Shown piece by piece: positions 49,421 to 64,000 of a DNA stretch of 64,000 nucleotides (position 1 is its first letter; each line of letters begins with the position of its first letter). A program made the translations under genes and the position numbers. The notes beneath the pieces were generated by a model that was given only the letters and a program-made list of their open reading frames with translations, had not been told where the DNA came from and made no database searches. This DNA is from Zygnema cylindricum (taxonomy: Eukaryota > Streptophyta > Zygnematophyceae > Zygnematales > Zygnemataceae): contig JBBHKE010001991.1 in the NCBI GenBank assembly GCA_037447655.1, positions 1 through 64,000 of the forward strand, in the 5' to 3' direction.

Positions 49421-50477
49421 TTTATTTGTTTTTCTTGAATTATTATTCGGTGATTGGGAGGATAGATGATGACTTTTAAGTTTCCAACGGACAAAGAAAA
49501 AAAAGAAAAACAAACAATTTTTCGATCCGGAATAATTTCTTTTTGTCGTAACAAAAAAACAAAGTTTAGATTTTTTTCGTCTCTTTCTCTTCTGTTGAAA
49601 ATTTTAGTGCATTTACGTTCACAGTCCAGCAGTTTTTCTTTTTTTTAAGCCTAATGAAAATTATTGTTTTACGCATTTTTAAGGACAAAAGAAATAAACA
49701 TTGTAAATTGAATATTTGGATTCTTCCTGCGCCAAATCGAGGATTTGTCGTTTTAAAAGCTTCCGATATTCTAGTTGAAGTTGCTCTGGTTTTCAAAATT
49801 TATAAGACTAAAATAACAACAGTTATAAATTTGGAAAATCGAAATACTCTGACGAAATTTCATACTTGACAATCAGGTAAATGTTATAGGGACACTGTTG
49901 AATAAAGAGCTCACTATTTTGACAAGTTTTGATTGTGCTTTGATGCAGAATTTGACTTAATTCGAACATGTATTCATATTATTAAGATTACTTCCTTGTC
50001 CATTATAATGGTTTACATTTCGTTGGTTGATTAAGCTTGAAGAGTCACCTACTAGTCAATTCATTTTTACGTCACTATCTATTAACATTAAGTTGATATC
50101 ACAATTTTCTATGTCAGGTTCAATACTGCAAATGGAAAATCTTTTGTTAAATTATGACTGGAAGCTAAGAGACGTTTGTCCAGATGTCATGTGTAAGGTT
50201 GAAATACTGGCGTACTGATACAAAAAAGATCAAAACACCATTTCAGTGTGCACCAACCATTTTGTTAAAGAGGAACATAAATAAACAACATGCTAAAAAC
50301 AGAGGAGAAACAAAATATAAATTGACCAATCTGGTCCGTATATATAAATTTGAGGTAACAATCACAAAGTTTCTGCAAACGCAACAAATACCTCCTTGCT
50401 GCCCTGCTACAACGACTCTAAGCACTAACCCTAAATTAATGAACCTATTACCTCCCCTAAATGAACCTATTACCTCT

Positions 50478-50483
50478 TTTATT
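50478..50483 (-). terminator. Candidate polyadenylation signal of right DUR3
   Basis: AATAAA on the minus strand, 185 bases after the stop, mirror of 14754-14759. Confidence 0.5.
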
Positions 50484-50667
50484 CGATAGCCCACCTAGGA
50501 TAAATGATTATATAATTGTTACTATCTCTTATCAATTCTCTATTATGGAAAAATAGGGCAATATCCAAGATGACTTCAACTGAATCAACGGTAGGAATTC
50601 CCTGTCAGATAATCACGAACTTAGGAACATAGGATTCATAACACTCGCCGGTTATTAATGATTCTAC

Positions 50668-54657
<3,990 letters not shown>

Positions 54658-54659
54658 CT

Positions 54660-54850
54660 GCGGAGAAAGGGAAGGAAGGGGGAAGGGAAGGGGGGAAGGG
54701 AAGGAAAGGATGGAAGGAGGAAGGGAAGGGGGAAGGTGGAAAGAAATGGCGGAAGTGGAGGAGAGAGGAATGGAAGGAAGAGAGAATGGAAGAAGAAATG
54801 AAGAATGGAAGAACGGAAGACGGAAGGAGGAAGAAAGAGACCAGGAAGGA
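54660..54850 (-). repeat. Pyrimidine-rich intron 1 of the right DUR3 copy
   Basis: Purine-rich on the plus strand (GGAAGG and GGGAAG words), shorter and rearranged compared with 10237-10611. The loss of the exon 1 donor lies at its far end. Confidence 0.75.
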
Positions 54851-55016
54851 GAAGTGGTTTAATCCTAAATCCGAAGTGGTTAAAGATAAACTGGGAAGGG
54901 ACCATTGTGCCATGTCCCAGGCGACATTATCCTGCACCTTGATTCCTCATAAATTTTATTACCAGAGAGAGAGAGAGGCTGCAGTTACAGTATAAGCTTA
55001 GGGAAGGCTCTCCCTG

Positions 55017-55023
55017 TTTTATA
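55017..55023 (-). promoter_or_regulatory. TATA box of the right DUR3 copy
   Basis: TATAAAA on the minus strand, 112 bases before the homologous ATG, with the GC-rich flank kept as in the left arm. The promoter thus survives although exons 1-2 are damaged. Confidence 0.65.
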
Positions 55024-57133
55024 TGGCGGGGCAGGATGGCGGGCTGCAGCGGAAACTTAAGTTTTCAAACGTAGCGACGGCGGGAATCCAGTACAGTGGC
55101 GGAGTACTGATTCTGAGGAACAGGGAATAGTTGGCCGCGGCGACCAGACGTGCTACGAAGATTCAGTAAAGGTATGGGACTGACATTTCAGGTTAGGAAA
55201 TAGGTTTGAAAATTGGTTCAGATTCGGTAAAGCTGCCTAAATGGTTAAGGATTTGTGGTTCAAGGGCAGCTATAGGCTCCGCCAAACTTTAACGGTTCCG
55301 CTCGGCGTCTGATTGGCTGACAGCTTCCGAACCAAACCATGTGACTTGACCCTTCAGGAGGCTTCTGACGATATTTTTTAAAGATTGTAATAGGAAACGA
55401 CAGAAATATTTTGATTTTAGCGGAATCGTACGGAAGTTTTTAGTGTGATGGGCGACAGAAGCGTTTTTTTGTACAGAGAAATTTGTGCAGACCGACATCT
55501 TCGATTTGGTACAGGCACGCCGAATCTAGTATTTTATCCGGAAGTGGGTAATTGTGTACGGCTCGGACACGTTCCGACGTCCTATGTATAGACGCCCATA
55601 CAGGCTGGTCTTGACAAATTGACGACCGTTAGGATTCTGCGTGGTGTATTTGACGTTTCCTGGCGAAAAGCAGGTCGATCCTTTAACGTCTTCCTCCTGA
55701 TTTGTGCTATCTTTTCACGTGTGCCAAATTACAATCCGTACAACTAATCGTACAAATGTGTCAGGCGCTTGAGTCTTGGACAGTCTGTGTCTCAGACTCG
55801 AACGGCAGTCCCACATGTCAAAAAACCATAGAAAATGCTTCTCCGTACACTTACTAAGCGTGCGAAAATATTGATAGGCACATGTGACGCTACAAAATTA
55901 CTGCACCGACATTCATAGGTACACTTTGTGGCCACGAAAGCGTACGAAGAGATTTTGAAGATTTTACGCGATCTTTACCGAATCTCAAAGAAAGGATGTC
56001 AGTGCAAAAAAAGACAAAAACATAGGTACTTCAAAAACTGAATTGCCGGACAAATTGAAACGAAAAGTACAGTGCTGGATTTTAGGGAAATGACAAATGT
56101 TACCTAACGGCTTTAACCGTTTAACGTGCTCGAAACTGCCGTACAAGCTGAACTAATAGGACCCACGGGAAAAATATGTTTATCGCTTATTTTGTTCGTT
56201 CCCTACTGGTCTATTTTTTGTTTTTAGGGGCCACGCGGGGAATTTAGAGTGGCCAACCCGGGTCCTGTCACCAAATGGGAAAAGATATATATACGGAGGA
56301 CTGCATTTTGCCACGTGTCGCTGCACGCAACATTAATATTCATTCTTAATTCGTATAAACAATTACAAATTCTTAACGCAAATAACGACGGGCGGTTAGT
56401 TTAAACTTTCCGTACATTCGTAACCTACGTAGCGTGCAGCATTCTGCAAAAGTACATGTATTTTGAAGGTACGTAAATCTTTATGTATGTACGGATGTAC
56501 TTCTGCCGTACATGAACTTACGCAAATTTTTACATCCAGATTTTTGGGCCAAAATCTATACAGATTAGAAAAATTCAAGTATAAAAAAACCTCTCCCATG
56601 AAAAAAAAAAAAATTTGCCGGCAAACTTCCAAATAGTTTGTTCGTTTGGCTAAGGAAGGAAGTCCCTTCAAACGTACGGAGTCGTTTATTGGTAGTGGTA
56701 GCTTCTAACTGTTTTATTTTTTTAATACCACGTAGGCTTGTGTTCATATGTTAAAAATCGTAAAAGATTTTCAAAGCGCAAAATCTGAAAGAAATATCTG
56801 TACGTAAATTTAAGATTTGTAAAAGCGTACCCAAAAATCACATTGTACGTGCGTACTATATCATGGTACAACCTTTGTTGCAATGTTTTAAAACCCTAAA
56901 TCCTGTCCACGAAGGCCCGTGGATGGCAAAAGAATATTTACAGCAAATCTCGCGGCTTTCGTTGGATTGCATGAAATCCGCGCCTATCCGTACTAAGCCG
57001 TACCGCATATCTTGTTGTTATACAAGAATAAGATTACAGAGAATCTTGTCAATCCTCTCCGAAGGTCTGGGAGGTAACACTGACCGTCAGATAATCATTC
57101 GCGAGGCATTCGCTTCAATTTTTTCTGCAGCTA
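55024..57133. other. Right-arm outer DNA, no gene seen
   Basis: Mirror of 7578-10060. Contains the empty site of the hAT-like MITE near 56875. No conserved frame. A 140-codon plus frame at 56863-57285 has no recognised domain and no intact mirror frame. Confidence 0.45.
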
Positions 57134-57270
57134 GCAACCCACCTCCCACGTCGACGAGGTGGGTTGCCACCTACAGAAAAAAATATTTCGCGACACGCTG
57201 GACTATTAATCTACGTGTCACGATGGAATACCAACGAAATTCACAAAATATGCACGTGATATGTACAGTA

Positions 57271-57558
57271 CACCGCAAATCGTAATTAGAGTAAATTACT
57301 CTAATTCGGTCGCTCGAAATTTCGACTCTATCACATGAAATAGAGTAAATGATTCTAATTTTTTCATTATTCTATTTAAGGTAAAGTTTAATTACCGTTT
57401 TTAATTCTAATATAGGTTCGTTTTAAATAGTGTGGAGTACGGACGACCTCCGACCGTGCAAAATTGTACTTTATTAAGTAAAAAAGTACAAATAATGATT
57501 TAATACAGGCCGTTATCATGTAACTGCGTTTTAACAAACCGCGTAGTGCAAACGTCAT
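57271..57558. mobile_element. CACCG-family MITE, partial, at outer palindrome edge
   Basis: Begins CACCGCAAATCGTAATTA after TA, directly outside the right arm boundary at 57266. Interior resembles 2814-3000. The other terminus was not found before the LTR at 57559. Confidence 0.55.
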
Positions 57559-58317
57559 TGTAACAAAATCTTCTACCTCTCAGAAAATCCCATTACTACA
57601 AACAATCCCAACCACACATTCCACACATTGGAAAAGACACATCCACATTGGACCACACTCACATAAGGATAAACTTTAAATTAGAAGAAGCTTCTGTCCA
57701 AATAACATTAGCTTGGTCTCTTGCCCTCGTGGCTCAACCCTTCTTGTTAAAGTGTTTTCCACTACTCTCCACTCTTAATAATTCTATCTCTTAACTACTA
57801 AAACACTATTTAGTTGGTAAGAGATTTCAATGCAAAAATGCCTTTTCTCCAATTTGGTATTAATCGCTCAGGACCAAGATCAGCCAGAATTTTCACAAAC
57901 TTTTCCAAAGGAAAAGATGTCTACTCTCCTCTTACACTTCACTATTTATCGATCATCGCCCTGGACTAGCCAATCCAGAGTCAACGCTCCGTTTTAACAA
58001 GCTTTTACCTGGGCCAATCATTAAACAGCAAAGACTCAAACTGACCATGCAAAAACGTGCGAAATCTCTTACTAACTACTTAGCACTTTACTAACCAATC
58101 AAACGTTACGTTTCACTACGTAACATTTACGTGCAAAAGTGCGCGCCAAACGAAACGCGACTTCGCACGATCGTGCGTAACAAATTTCGCACGCGAAACT
58201 TCCTACAAAATTCCCTTAAGTGAAAGTGAGGTTTCATACTAAAATTTGTACGAAACGAACCACCGTGCATACTAAACGTTTCATTAGAACTTTATGAAAC
58301 GTACACGCGTAATTTCA
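57559..58317 (-). mobile_element. Long terminal repeat of a Ty3/gypsy element (minus strand)
   Basis: 759 bp, starting TGAAATTACGCGTGTACG and ending TGTTACA on the minus strand. It matches the 763-bp LTR at 59522-60284 in reverse orientation through its whole length. It follows, in the minus direction, a chromodomain-type integrase tail, so it is the 3' LTR of a mostly deleted element. Confidence 0.82.
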
Positions 58318-58575
58318 GTACTAATTTGACCCTTAACCCATTTCAATGATACCCACTTGTTATTTAGACCCCACGCTGTCACCTAAATACACCCATCGCT
58401 ATAACTTTTAAAATATAACTCCAAATAGCGTGATTATTTCGCAGACATCTACCAAATTTAGTACTCTATAATCATAACACCTAAATACCCTTTTATAAAC
58501 AAGTTCGATCTGCTATTACTGTTACATCATCCCCTCCTTATTTTTAACTATCCTCGGTTAAAACACCTTTAATTC

Positions 58576-58848
58576 TCAAGACAGGACTTCTATATTATTA
58601 TCCCTTCTATACCTCTGTAAAAACTCAGATTTTTTATCCTCTAAATTCAACTCATCCTCAGGCCTTCCTAGATAATGCACTTGCCAGAATATAGTATCGC
58701 TGACCTTGAACCGTTGACCAACCCAATCTATTACCCATTTGTGGACTTCAGGTTCTATAATTATTGAGGGATCCAATTCTAATTCTCCTTCAGTTGGTCG
58801 AAGATTCGTTGGTTTCAATTGGTTGATGTATATCACTGGATGAATCAA
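58576..58848 (-). pseudogene. Ty3/gypsy integrase C-terminal tail with chromodomain-like module
   Basis: A 90-codon frame beginning HPVIYINQLKP, the usual link before a gypsy chromodomain, then WVIDWVGQRFKV and WQVHYLGRPEDELNLED, ending IEVLS. Such domains help target integration to chromatin. The rest of the polyprotein is missing: upstream (towards higher coordinates) the frame gives way at once to a 40-bp tandem array. Confidence 0.75.
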
Positions 58849-59458
58849 ATCGTTAGCGATAACAAAAATTGTTACCTAAATAATACAAACAGTTAGCGAT
58901 AACAAGAATTGTTATCTAAATTACACAAACAGTAAGCGATAACAGGAATTGTTATCTAAATTACACAAAATGTTTGCGCTAACAAGAATTGTTAACTAAC
59001 TTACACAAACTGTTAGCGCTAACAGGAATTGTTACCTAACTTACAGAAACTGTTAGCGCTACCAAGAATGGTTTCCTAACTTACACAAACTTTTAGCGAT
59101 AACAAGAATTGTTACCTAAATTACACAAACTGTTAGCGATAACAAGAATTGTTACCTAACTTACACAAACAGTTAGCGATATCAAAGCTTGTCATCTAAA
59201 TTACACAAACTGTTGGCGCTAATAAAATGGTTACATAACTTATACAAACTGTTTGCGCTAACAGGATTTGTGACCTAACTTACACAAATTGTTAGTGATA
59301 ACTAGAATTGTTACCTAAATTACACAAACAATTAGCAATAACAAAATTGTTATCCAAATTACACAAAATGTTTGCGCTAACAGGAATTGTTAACTAACTT
59401 ACACAAACTGTTAGGGCTAACACGAATTGTTACCTAAATTACACAAACAGTTAGTAAT
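58849..59458. repeat. Tandem array, about 15 units of 40 bp
   Basis: The unit has the form gttagcgataacaagaattg followed by ttacctaaattacacaaaca. Units vary by a few bases. Several contain the perfect 12-bp palindrome GTTAGCGCTAAC, and the second part AACAAGAATTGTT is a near-palindrome. It lies exactly between the integrase tail and the second LTR. Confidence 0.9.
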
Positions 59459-59521
59459 AAAGCCTTTAATTTTGTTATGTCAAATCTAGTACAGTAATCG
59501 TTTCATAGTTAATAAAGCCTG

Positions 59522-60284
59522 TGATTAAATTACGCGTGTACGTTTTATAAAGTTCTAATGAAACGTTAAGTATGCACGGTGGTTCGTTTCGTACAAATTT
59601 TAGTACGAAACGTCACTTTTACTTAAGGGAATTTTGTAGGAAGTTTCGCGTGCGAAATTTGTTAAGCAAGATTGTGCGAAGTCGCGTTTCATTTGGCGCG
59701 CACTTTCGCACGTAAATGTTACGTAGTGAAACGTAACGTTTGACTGGTTAGTAAAGTGCTAAGTAGTTAGCAAGAGATTTCGAACGTTTTTGCATGGGTC
59801 AGTCTGAGTCCTTGTTGTTTAATGATTAGCCCAGGTAAAAGCCTGTTAAAACGGAGCGTTGACACTGGCCTGGCTAGTCCAAGGCGATGATGGATAAATA
59901 GTGAAGTGTAAGAGGAGAGTAGACATCTTTTCCTTTGGAAAAGTTTGTGGAAATTCCGGCTGATCTTGGTCCTGAGCGATTAATACCAATTTGGAGAAAA
60001 TGCATTTTTGCATTGAAATCTCTTACTAACTAAATAGTGTTTTAGTAGTTAAGAGATAGAATTATTAAAAGTGGAGAATAATGGAAAACACTTTAACAAG
60101 AAGGGTTGAGCCACGAGGGCAAGAGACCAAGCTTATGTTATGTAGACAAAAGTTTCTTCTAATTTATAGTTTATCCTTATGTGAGTGTGGTCCAATGTGG
60201 ATGTGTATTTTCCAATGTGTGGAATGTGTGGTTGGGATTGTTTGTAGTAATGGGATTTTCTGAGAGGTAGGAGATCCAGTTACA
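59522..60284 (+). mobile_element. 5' LTR of a plus-strand Ty3/gypsy element
   Basis: Starts TGATTAAATTACGCG and ends CCAGTTACA, two bases before a primer-binding site. Same family as 57559-58317. The sequence immediately outside the two LTRs differs. Confidence 0.85.
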
Positions 60285-60286
60285 TA

Positions 60287-60298
60287 TGGTATCAAAGC
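60287..60298 (+). other. Primer-binding site, initiator Met tRNA type
   Basis: TGGTATCAAAGC two bases after the LTR end. It differs by one base from the TGGTATCAGAGC typical of initiator-Met-primed plant retrotransposons. Confidence 0.8.
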
Positions 60299-61063
60299 TT
60301 GGTTAAAAGCCAAAGAGAAGCTTGCTCACCCGAAAATCGACTGTCGTGACCGGTGAGGGTGATCTGACCCGGGTTGGTGGAACCACAATGTAAGTGGCAG
60401 GGGATTGGAGGGAAACTAAGTGACCACACTGCCAGCGGCCACTGGTTAGATGTTGGGCGTGCTTAGGTCCTCAGGACTAAGGCGTGGTGGGCAGTGTAGC
60501 CACTGCTGAAGCTCACTCCAATTACCTAGAGGCGAAATAAACTTGCCTTCTCTTAGCAATGATTCATGTGTAGAGGGAGGGCTTGAAGCCATGAAGGGTG
60601 AGGATGTTAGGATTAGAGGGTAAAAGATCCTCATGTAGTGGGAAGTGGGAAATTTGCTAAGGAATGAGAAAGAAAGTGGAGTACTTTACTTCTTCAAGAG
60701 CAAAGGAGTCCAGAAATGACTCAAAACTTTTCAAACCCTAAATTATTACCTTTGATTGCTTTCAATTTTGTTGTTGCAAAATTTATGGTTAAATCTTACC
60801 TTTGAGAGATTTCAATTTTGTTGTTGCAAATTTTGTGGGGAAATTCTTACCTTTTGTCTCAATGTTGGGAAATTGAAATTTGAATTTGCATTAACTTACT
60901 GTTAATGATTTTTTTATTTATTTCTCACATTTTGACATTTTCAAAGGATTCGTTAAGGAGAAGAAGTCTTGGATTGGAACAATCTTAGGACTTCAAATCT
61001 GCAGCAAATTTTTTTGTGAAATTATATTCTTTCTTTCCTTTTGCTTGATTTCATTGTGTGATA
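60299..61063 (+). other. Untranslated leader of the gypsy element
   Basis: No open frame of note on the plus strand. Contains two near-identical phrases (tttcaattttgttgttgcaaa) near 60760 and 60810. Confidence 0.6.
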
Positions 61064-62410
61064 ATGACAAATTCTGCATGGAAACGAGAAATGGAGAATG
61101 CTTTGAATGTGTTAAAGAAGCGTACTGTGAAATTGGTTAAAAGATTTAATAATCATGCTGCCGTTGTGGATGAAACCATTTTCGAATTGAAAAGTTAATT
61201 GAAAGTTGTTATAGAAAATGGAAATGTTTCAAATGAGAAATTAGATGAACTTATTAACTTAATTCATACCAAGAATGATATTAATGACCAAAAGGGTGAA
61301 AGTAGTAAAAGGAATGCCAGTTTTAGGGAGGATGATCATGATAGACCTAAGAAGATAAGAGATCCAAAATTGTCTATTAGTGAGGCACCATCGTTTGATG
61401 GTAATAAGATTGATGAGTTGGATGCTGGGATGTTTCATATGGAGTATTATTTGGAATCTAGAAATTGTGATCGAGATGATTACACTTCTTTTGCTGTTAG
61501 CTGTCTTAAAGGCGATGCTCAGATTTGGTATTACACTCAGAGAAGGTCTAAATTGATTCCTGTTAATGCTAATTAGGAAACTTTTAAAACCGCGATCAAA
61601 TCGCGATTCTTGTCTGTCACTTTTAAATCCCGAATGGAAGAAAAGTGTCACTTTTAAATCCCGAATGGAAGAAAGTGGCTGAACTGTTAGCAGACTGGAT
61701 CTGTGAATGATAACATTGTGGAATTTGAGTCATCTAGCATTTACGTCATAGGTTTGACTGATGAAATGGCTAAGTTGCATTTCTTAAATTTTCTAAACCC
61801 TATACTGAAATCAGAATTGAAACATCAAAAATTTCATAATTTGAAATAATTACAAAACAAAGCATTGGAATTAGAGGATCAGTTGGGGTATAATCGAGAA
61901 ACTATATCACTTAGGGGTAATTTGAATGAAGTATCAGAGTGGGATGAGGGGGAATTTGTAGATGAGGGTCTGAATGCTGGTCTGGTGAATAGGCAAAATA
62001 TTTTCAGGGGAAATTAGAAGGGCGGACAGAGTGTTAATGTAGGAAACAAATTTAACAATAGAGGGGGATACATTAAGAATCCTAAACTAAGCATTGATGC
62101 TCAGAAGCCTAACCTTACCATCCCTATATGCACTATTTGTCAAAAAAAGGGTCATGGAGCATTTGAGTGTGCACAACTGAAAAGGATTAACTGTTATAAC
62201 TGTGGAGAGAAGGGACATTTTATTAGAGAGTGCACAAAACCCAAAAAGAAAGTCACTTGTTTCAAATGTGGAGGTCCAGATCATTACGCTAAAGACTGTA
62301 CAGATAAAGGTTCTCTCAAAACAGTCGATGTAAATGAAGGTCTCCAAGAAGATATTGCATTATATCTAGCTGAGCAGGAAGCCCAGGAGGTGGGAAACGG
62401 AAAGGACTAA
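61064..62410 (+). pseudogene. Gag with three CCHC zinc knuckles, interrupted
   Basis: Starts MTNSAWKREMENAL, with an in-frame TAA at 61196, a TAG at 61574 and further stops to 62018. The middle (61199-61576) resembles gypsy capsid: ISEAPSFDGNKIDE, FAVSCLKGDAQIWY. The end (about 62125-62310) has three perfect C-x2-C-x4-H-x4-C knuckles (CTICQKKGHGAFEC, CYNCGEKGHFIREC, CFKCGGPDHYAKDC) that bind nucleic acid. Not translatable as one protein. Confidence 0.82.
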
Positions 62411-62460
62411 CTGAAAGTCCTCAGTTTAGTCAACCGGATCCAGAAGTTAAAGAGTTAACT

Positions 62461-63720
62461 TTGGAGGGCAAATTAATGAATGGAAAAGTTAGGATAGCTG
62501 AATTTATTATGATTCTCACTACACTGCATAGTTTAAAGAATCCTTCTGATGAAATTCTTAACAAAAGACCTATGTTAGAACAGTTAAGTAATGATGACAC
62601 CAGACACAGTTTGATTAGATTTGAGTCATTAGTGGAAGGAAAACCGTTGAGAGTAAAGGTTGATTCAGGTGCCACACATAATTTTATTTCACATAGATTT
62701 GAAGAGGAACCTGACCTGCGTAGTGGCTTTAATCACGTGCATATTAGAATTGAAGATGTTGATAAATCTGCTTTCAAGACTAGGGTGGGTTATTTCGAAT
62801 AGATAGTGATGCCATTCGGCTTAACGAATGCACCGCCTACTTACCAAAGATTAATGAACCAAACCTTTTCAGATTACATAGATGAGTTTGTCCTAGTGTT
62901 TATAGATGATATTTTAGTTTAATATAATCTAAAGAAAAACATGTAATTCATTTAAGAAGAGTGTTGGAAAGGTTAAGAGAAAGAAAATTATATGGAAAAT
63001 TGTCAAAATCAATCTTTCTTAAAAGTGAACAATTATTTTTGGGACACATAGTTAGTGGGGAAGGTGTTAAAACAAATCCATCCAAAATTTTAGCAATCCA
63101 AAATTGGAAACAACCTACTAATGTCACAAAAGTTAGATCGTTTTTGGGATTGGTCACTTATTACAAGAAATTTATCAGGAACTTCAGTATGAACGCCCCA
63201 TCTTTGACGGATTTACTTCGAGAGAATGAGACGTTTGTGTGGGGAGCTGATCAGCAAGGAGCATTCGAGGAACTAAAAGGGAAGTTGAACTCTGCCCCTA
63301 CACTGTGGTATCTTGACCCTTGGGGAATTTGAAGTTCTGATCACTACAGATGCATCTGATAAAGGTCTAGGTGCAGTCATAAGTCAAAAAGTCGGCAAAC
63401 ACTATCATCCTATTGCTTTTGAGTCTAGAAAATTCAACGATGTTGAAAATAACTATAAAGCACATGAAAAGGAATTACTTGCAATTGTACATGCATTGGT
63501 GAAATGGCGTTGTTATTTGCATAATAAAGAATTTACAGTTCATTGTGATAATAAAGCACTCTCTTATTTACAAAGATTAAGTGATGCATAGATTATGACT
63601 GGCAGACAGGTTAAGTGGATGCTGAATTTAGCATATTTCAAATTTAATGTCAAACATTTTTTTGGGAAGACAAATGTAGTCGGAGATCTTTGAAGTAGAT
63701 GTTTTGAAATAAGTGTTATG
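62461..63720 (+). pseudogene. Pol: protease, reverse transcriptase and RNase H, interrupted and internally deleted
   Basis: Aspartic protease active site VDSGATHNFIS (about 62658) runs after a few residues into DLRSGFNHVHI, a mid-RT motif, so the end of protease and the start of RT are deleted. RT continues after a TAG as [13 protein letters not shown] and FIDDILV (catalytic Asp pair), then FLGHIVSGEGV and VRSFLGLVTYYKKFI. A frameshift near 63320 leads to RNase H with [11 protein letters not shown], the Glu of AHEKELLAI and VHCDNKAL. Stops follow. Inactive. Confidence 0.85.
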
Positions 63721-63936
63721 GTTCATGATGAATTGTTTTTAGATACAGTTAGAAATGGTTATGATAAAGATCTTTATTTTTGCTGTGATTTGCAATAATA
63801 TTTCGGGAAGGAATTCAGACCCATTGAATGAGAGGCATGTCAAAAAATTTAGACTAGAGGATGGTTTACTGTATTTGCAAATTGGGGATATATTATGCAT
63901 TCTTGAAGTGGGAGACTTAAGAAAACAAATTTTATA

Positions 63937-64000
63937 GAAAGCTCATGATCATTTAGGACATCTAAGTCAAGATAAAACTCTTAGTCGATTGCAAAGTAGA
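63937..64000 (+). pseudogene. Start of integrase zinc-binding domain, cut by window end
   Basis: KAHDHLGHLSQDKTLSRLQ carries the two His of the HHCC integrase domain. The Cys pair and catalytic core would lie beyond 64000. Confidence 0.65.

Larger units (their letters stand above)
59522..64000 (+). mobile_element. Decayed Ty3/gypsy retrotransposon, runs off the window
   Basis: Order: LTR, primer-binding site, leader, gag with zinc knuckles, protease, reverse transcriptase, RNase H, start of integrase. The PR-RT-RH-IN order with an FIDD-type RT identifies Ty3/gypsy. Several stops, a frameshift and a large protease-RT deletion show that it is non-autonomous. Confidence 0.9.

Noticed and set aside
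56863-57285. 140-codon plus frame at the outer right arm
   Set aside because: Runs across the boundary hairpin and the palindrome edge, has no domain, and the left arm lacks an equivalent open frame.
58849-59458. CRISPR-like repeat array
   Set aside because: Units are head-to-tail tandem copies with no unique spacers, in a eukaryotic retrotransposon context.

Overview
The window is nuclear DNA of a eukaryote, most likely an alga or other photosynthetic protist or plant relative. The reasons are GT-AG introns, an AT-rich intergenic background crowded with small DNA transposons, a ten-exon urea/proton symporter gene of the plant/algal DUR3 type, plant-type 24-residue leucine-rich repeats, and a Ty3/gypsy element whose primer-binding site matches the initiator-Met tRNA type. 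I cannot name the species.

The dominant structure is a giant imperfect inverted duplication. The left arm (7440-29921) is repeated in reverse complement as the right arm (36006-57266), around a 6.1 kb spacer (29922-36005). Each arm carries a DUR3 gene (10188-14559, plus, apparently intact; 50668-54657, minus, with eroded exons 1-2) and the 3' half of an LRR / Cys-rich / Pro-rich / L-type lectin gene (24782-29219, minus; right arm, plus). Four further LRR exons of that gene lie in the spacer, in the plus direction, so only the right-arm copy can have them upstream. The left-arm copy is 5'-truncated at the palindrome junction, which is marked by a 44-base G run.

The arms share older elements (PIF/Harbinger-like elements at 21036-21796 and 22245-23375 with mirror copies) but differ by younger arm-specific insertions. 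Several of these have target-site duplications and a matching empty site in the other arm. Left-only: hAT-like 7832-8276, hAT-like 16709-17261, a three-level nest at 17368-19427, and TA-flanked MITEs at 19779-19990 and 20752-20942. Right-only: a long foldback element 44811-46589 holding a Harbinger-like MITE, and a Harbinger-like MITE at 47879-48682. These differences argue against a simple read-through artefact. They fit either an old inverted duplication or two haplotypes joined head to head.

Flanks: 1-7439 holds transposon fragments and no recognisable gene. 57267-64000 holds two oppositely oriented LTRs of one Ty3/gypsy family, a stranded chromodomain fragment, a 40-bp tandem array, and a decayed plus-strand gypsy element running off the window end.

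Functionally, DUR3 is a plasma-membrane urea importer. The LRR-lectin gene looks like a secreted or surface recognition protein. No operon-like or cooperating gene set is visible. The notable novelty is the combination of the palindrome, its breakpoint inside a modular one-LRR-per-exon lectin gene, and an array of proline-rich candidate terminal exons.
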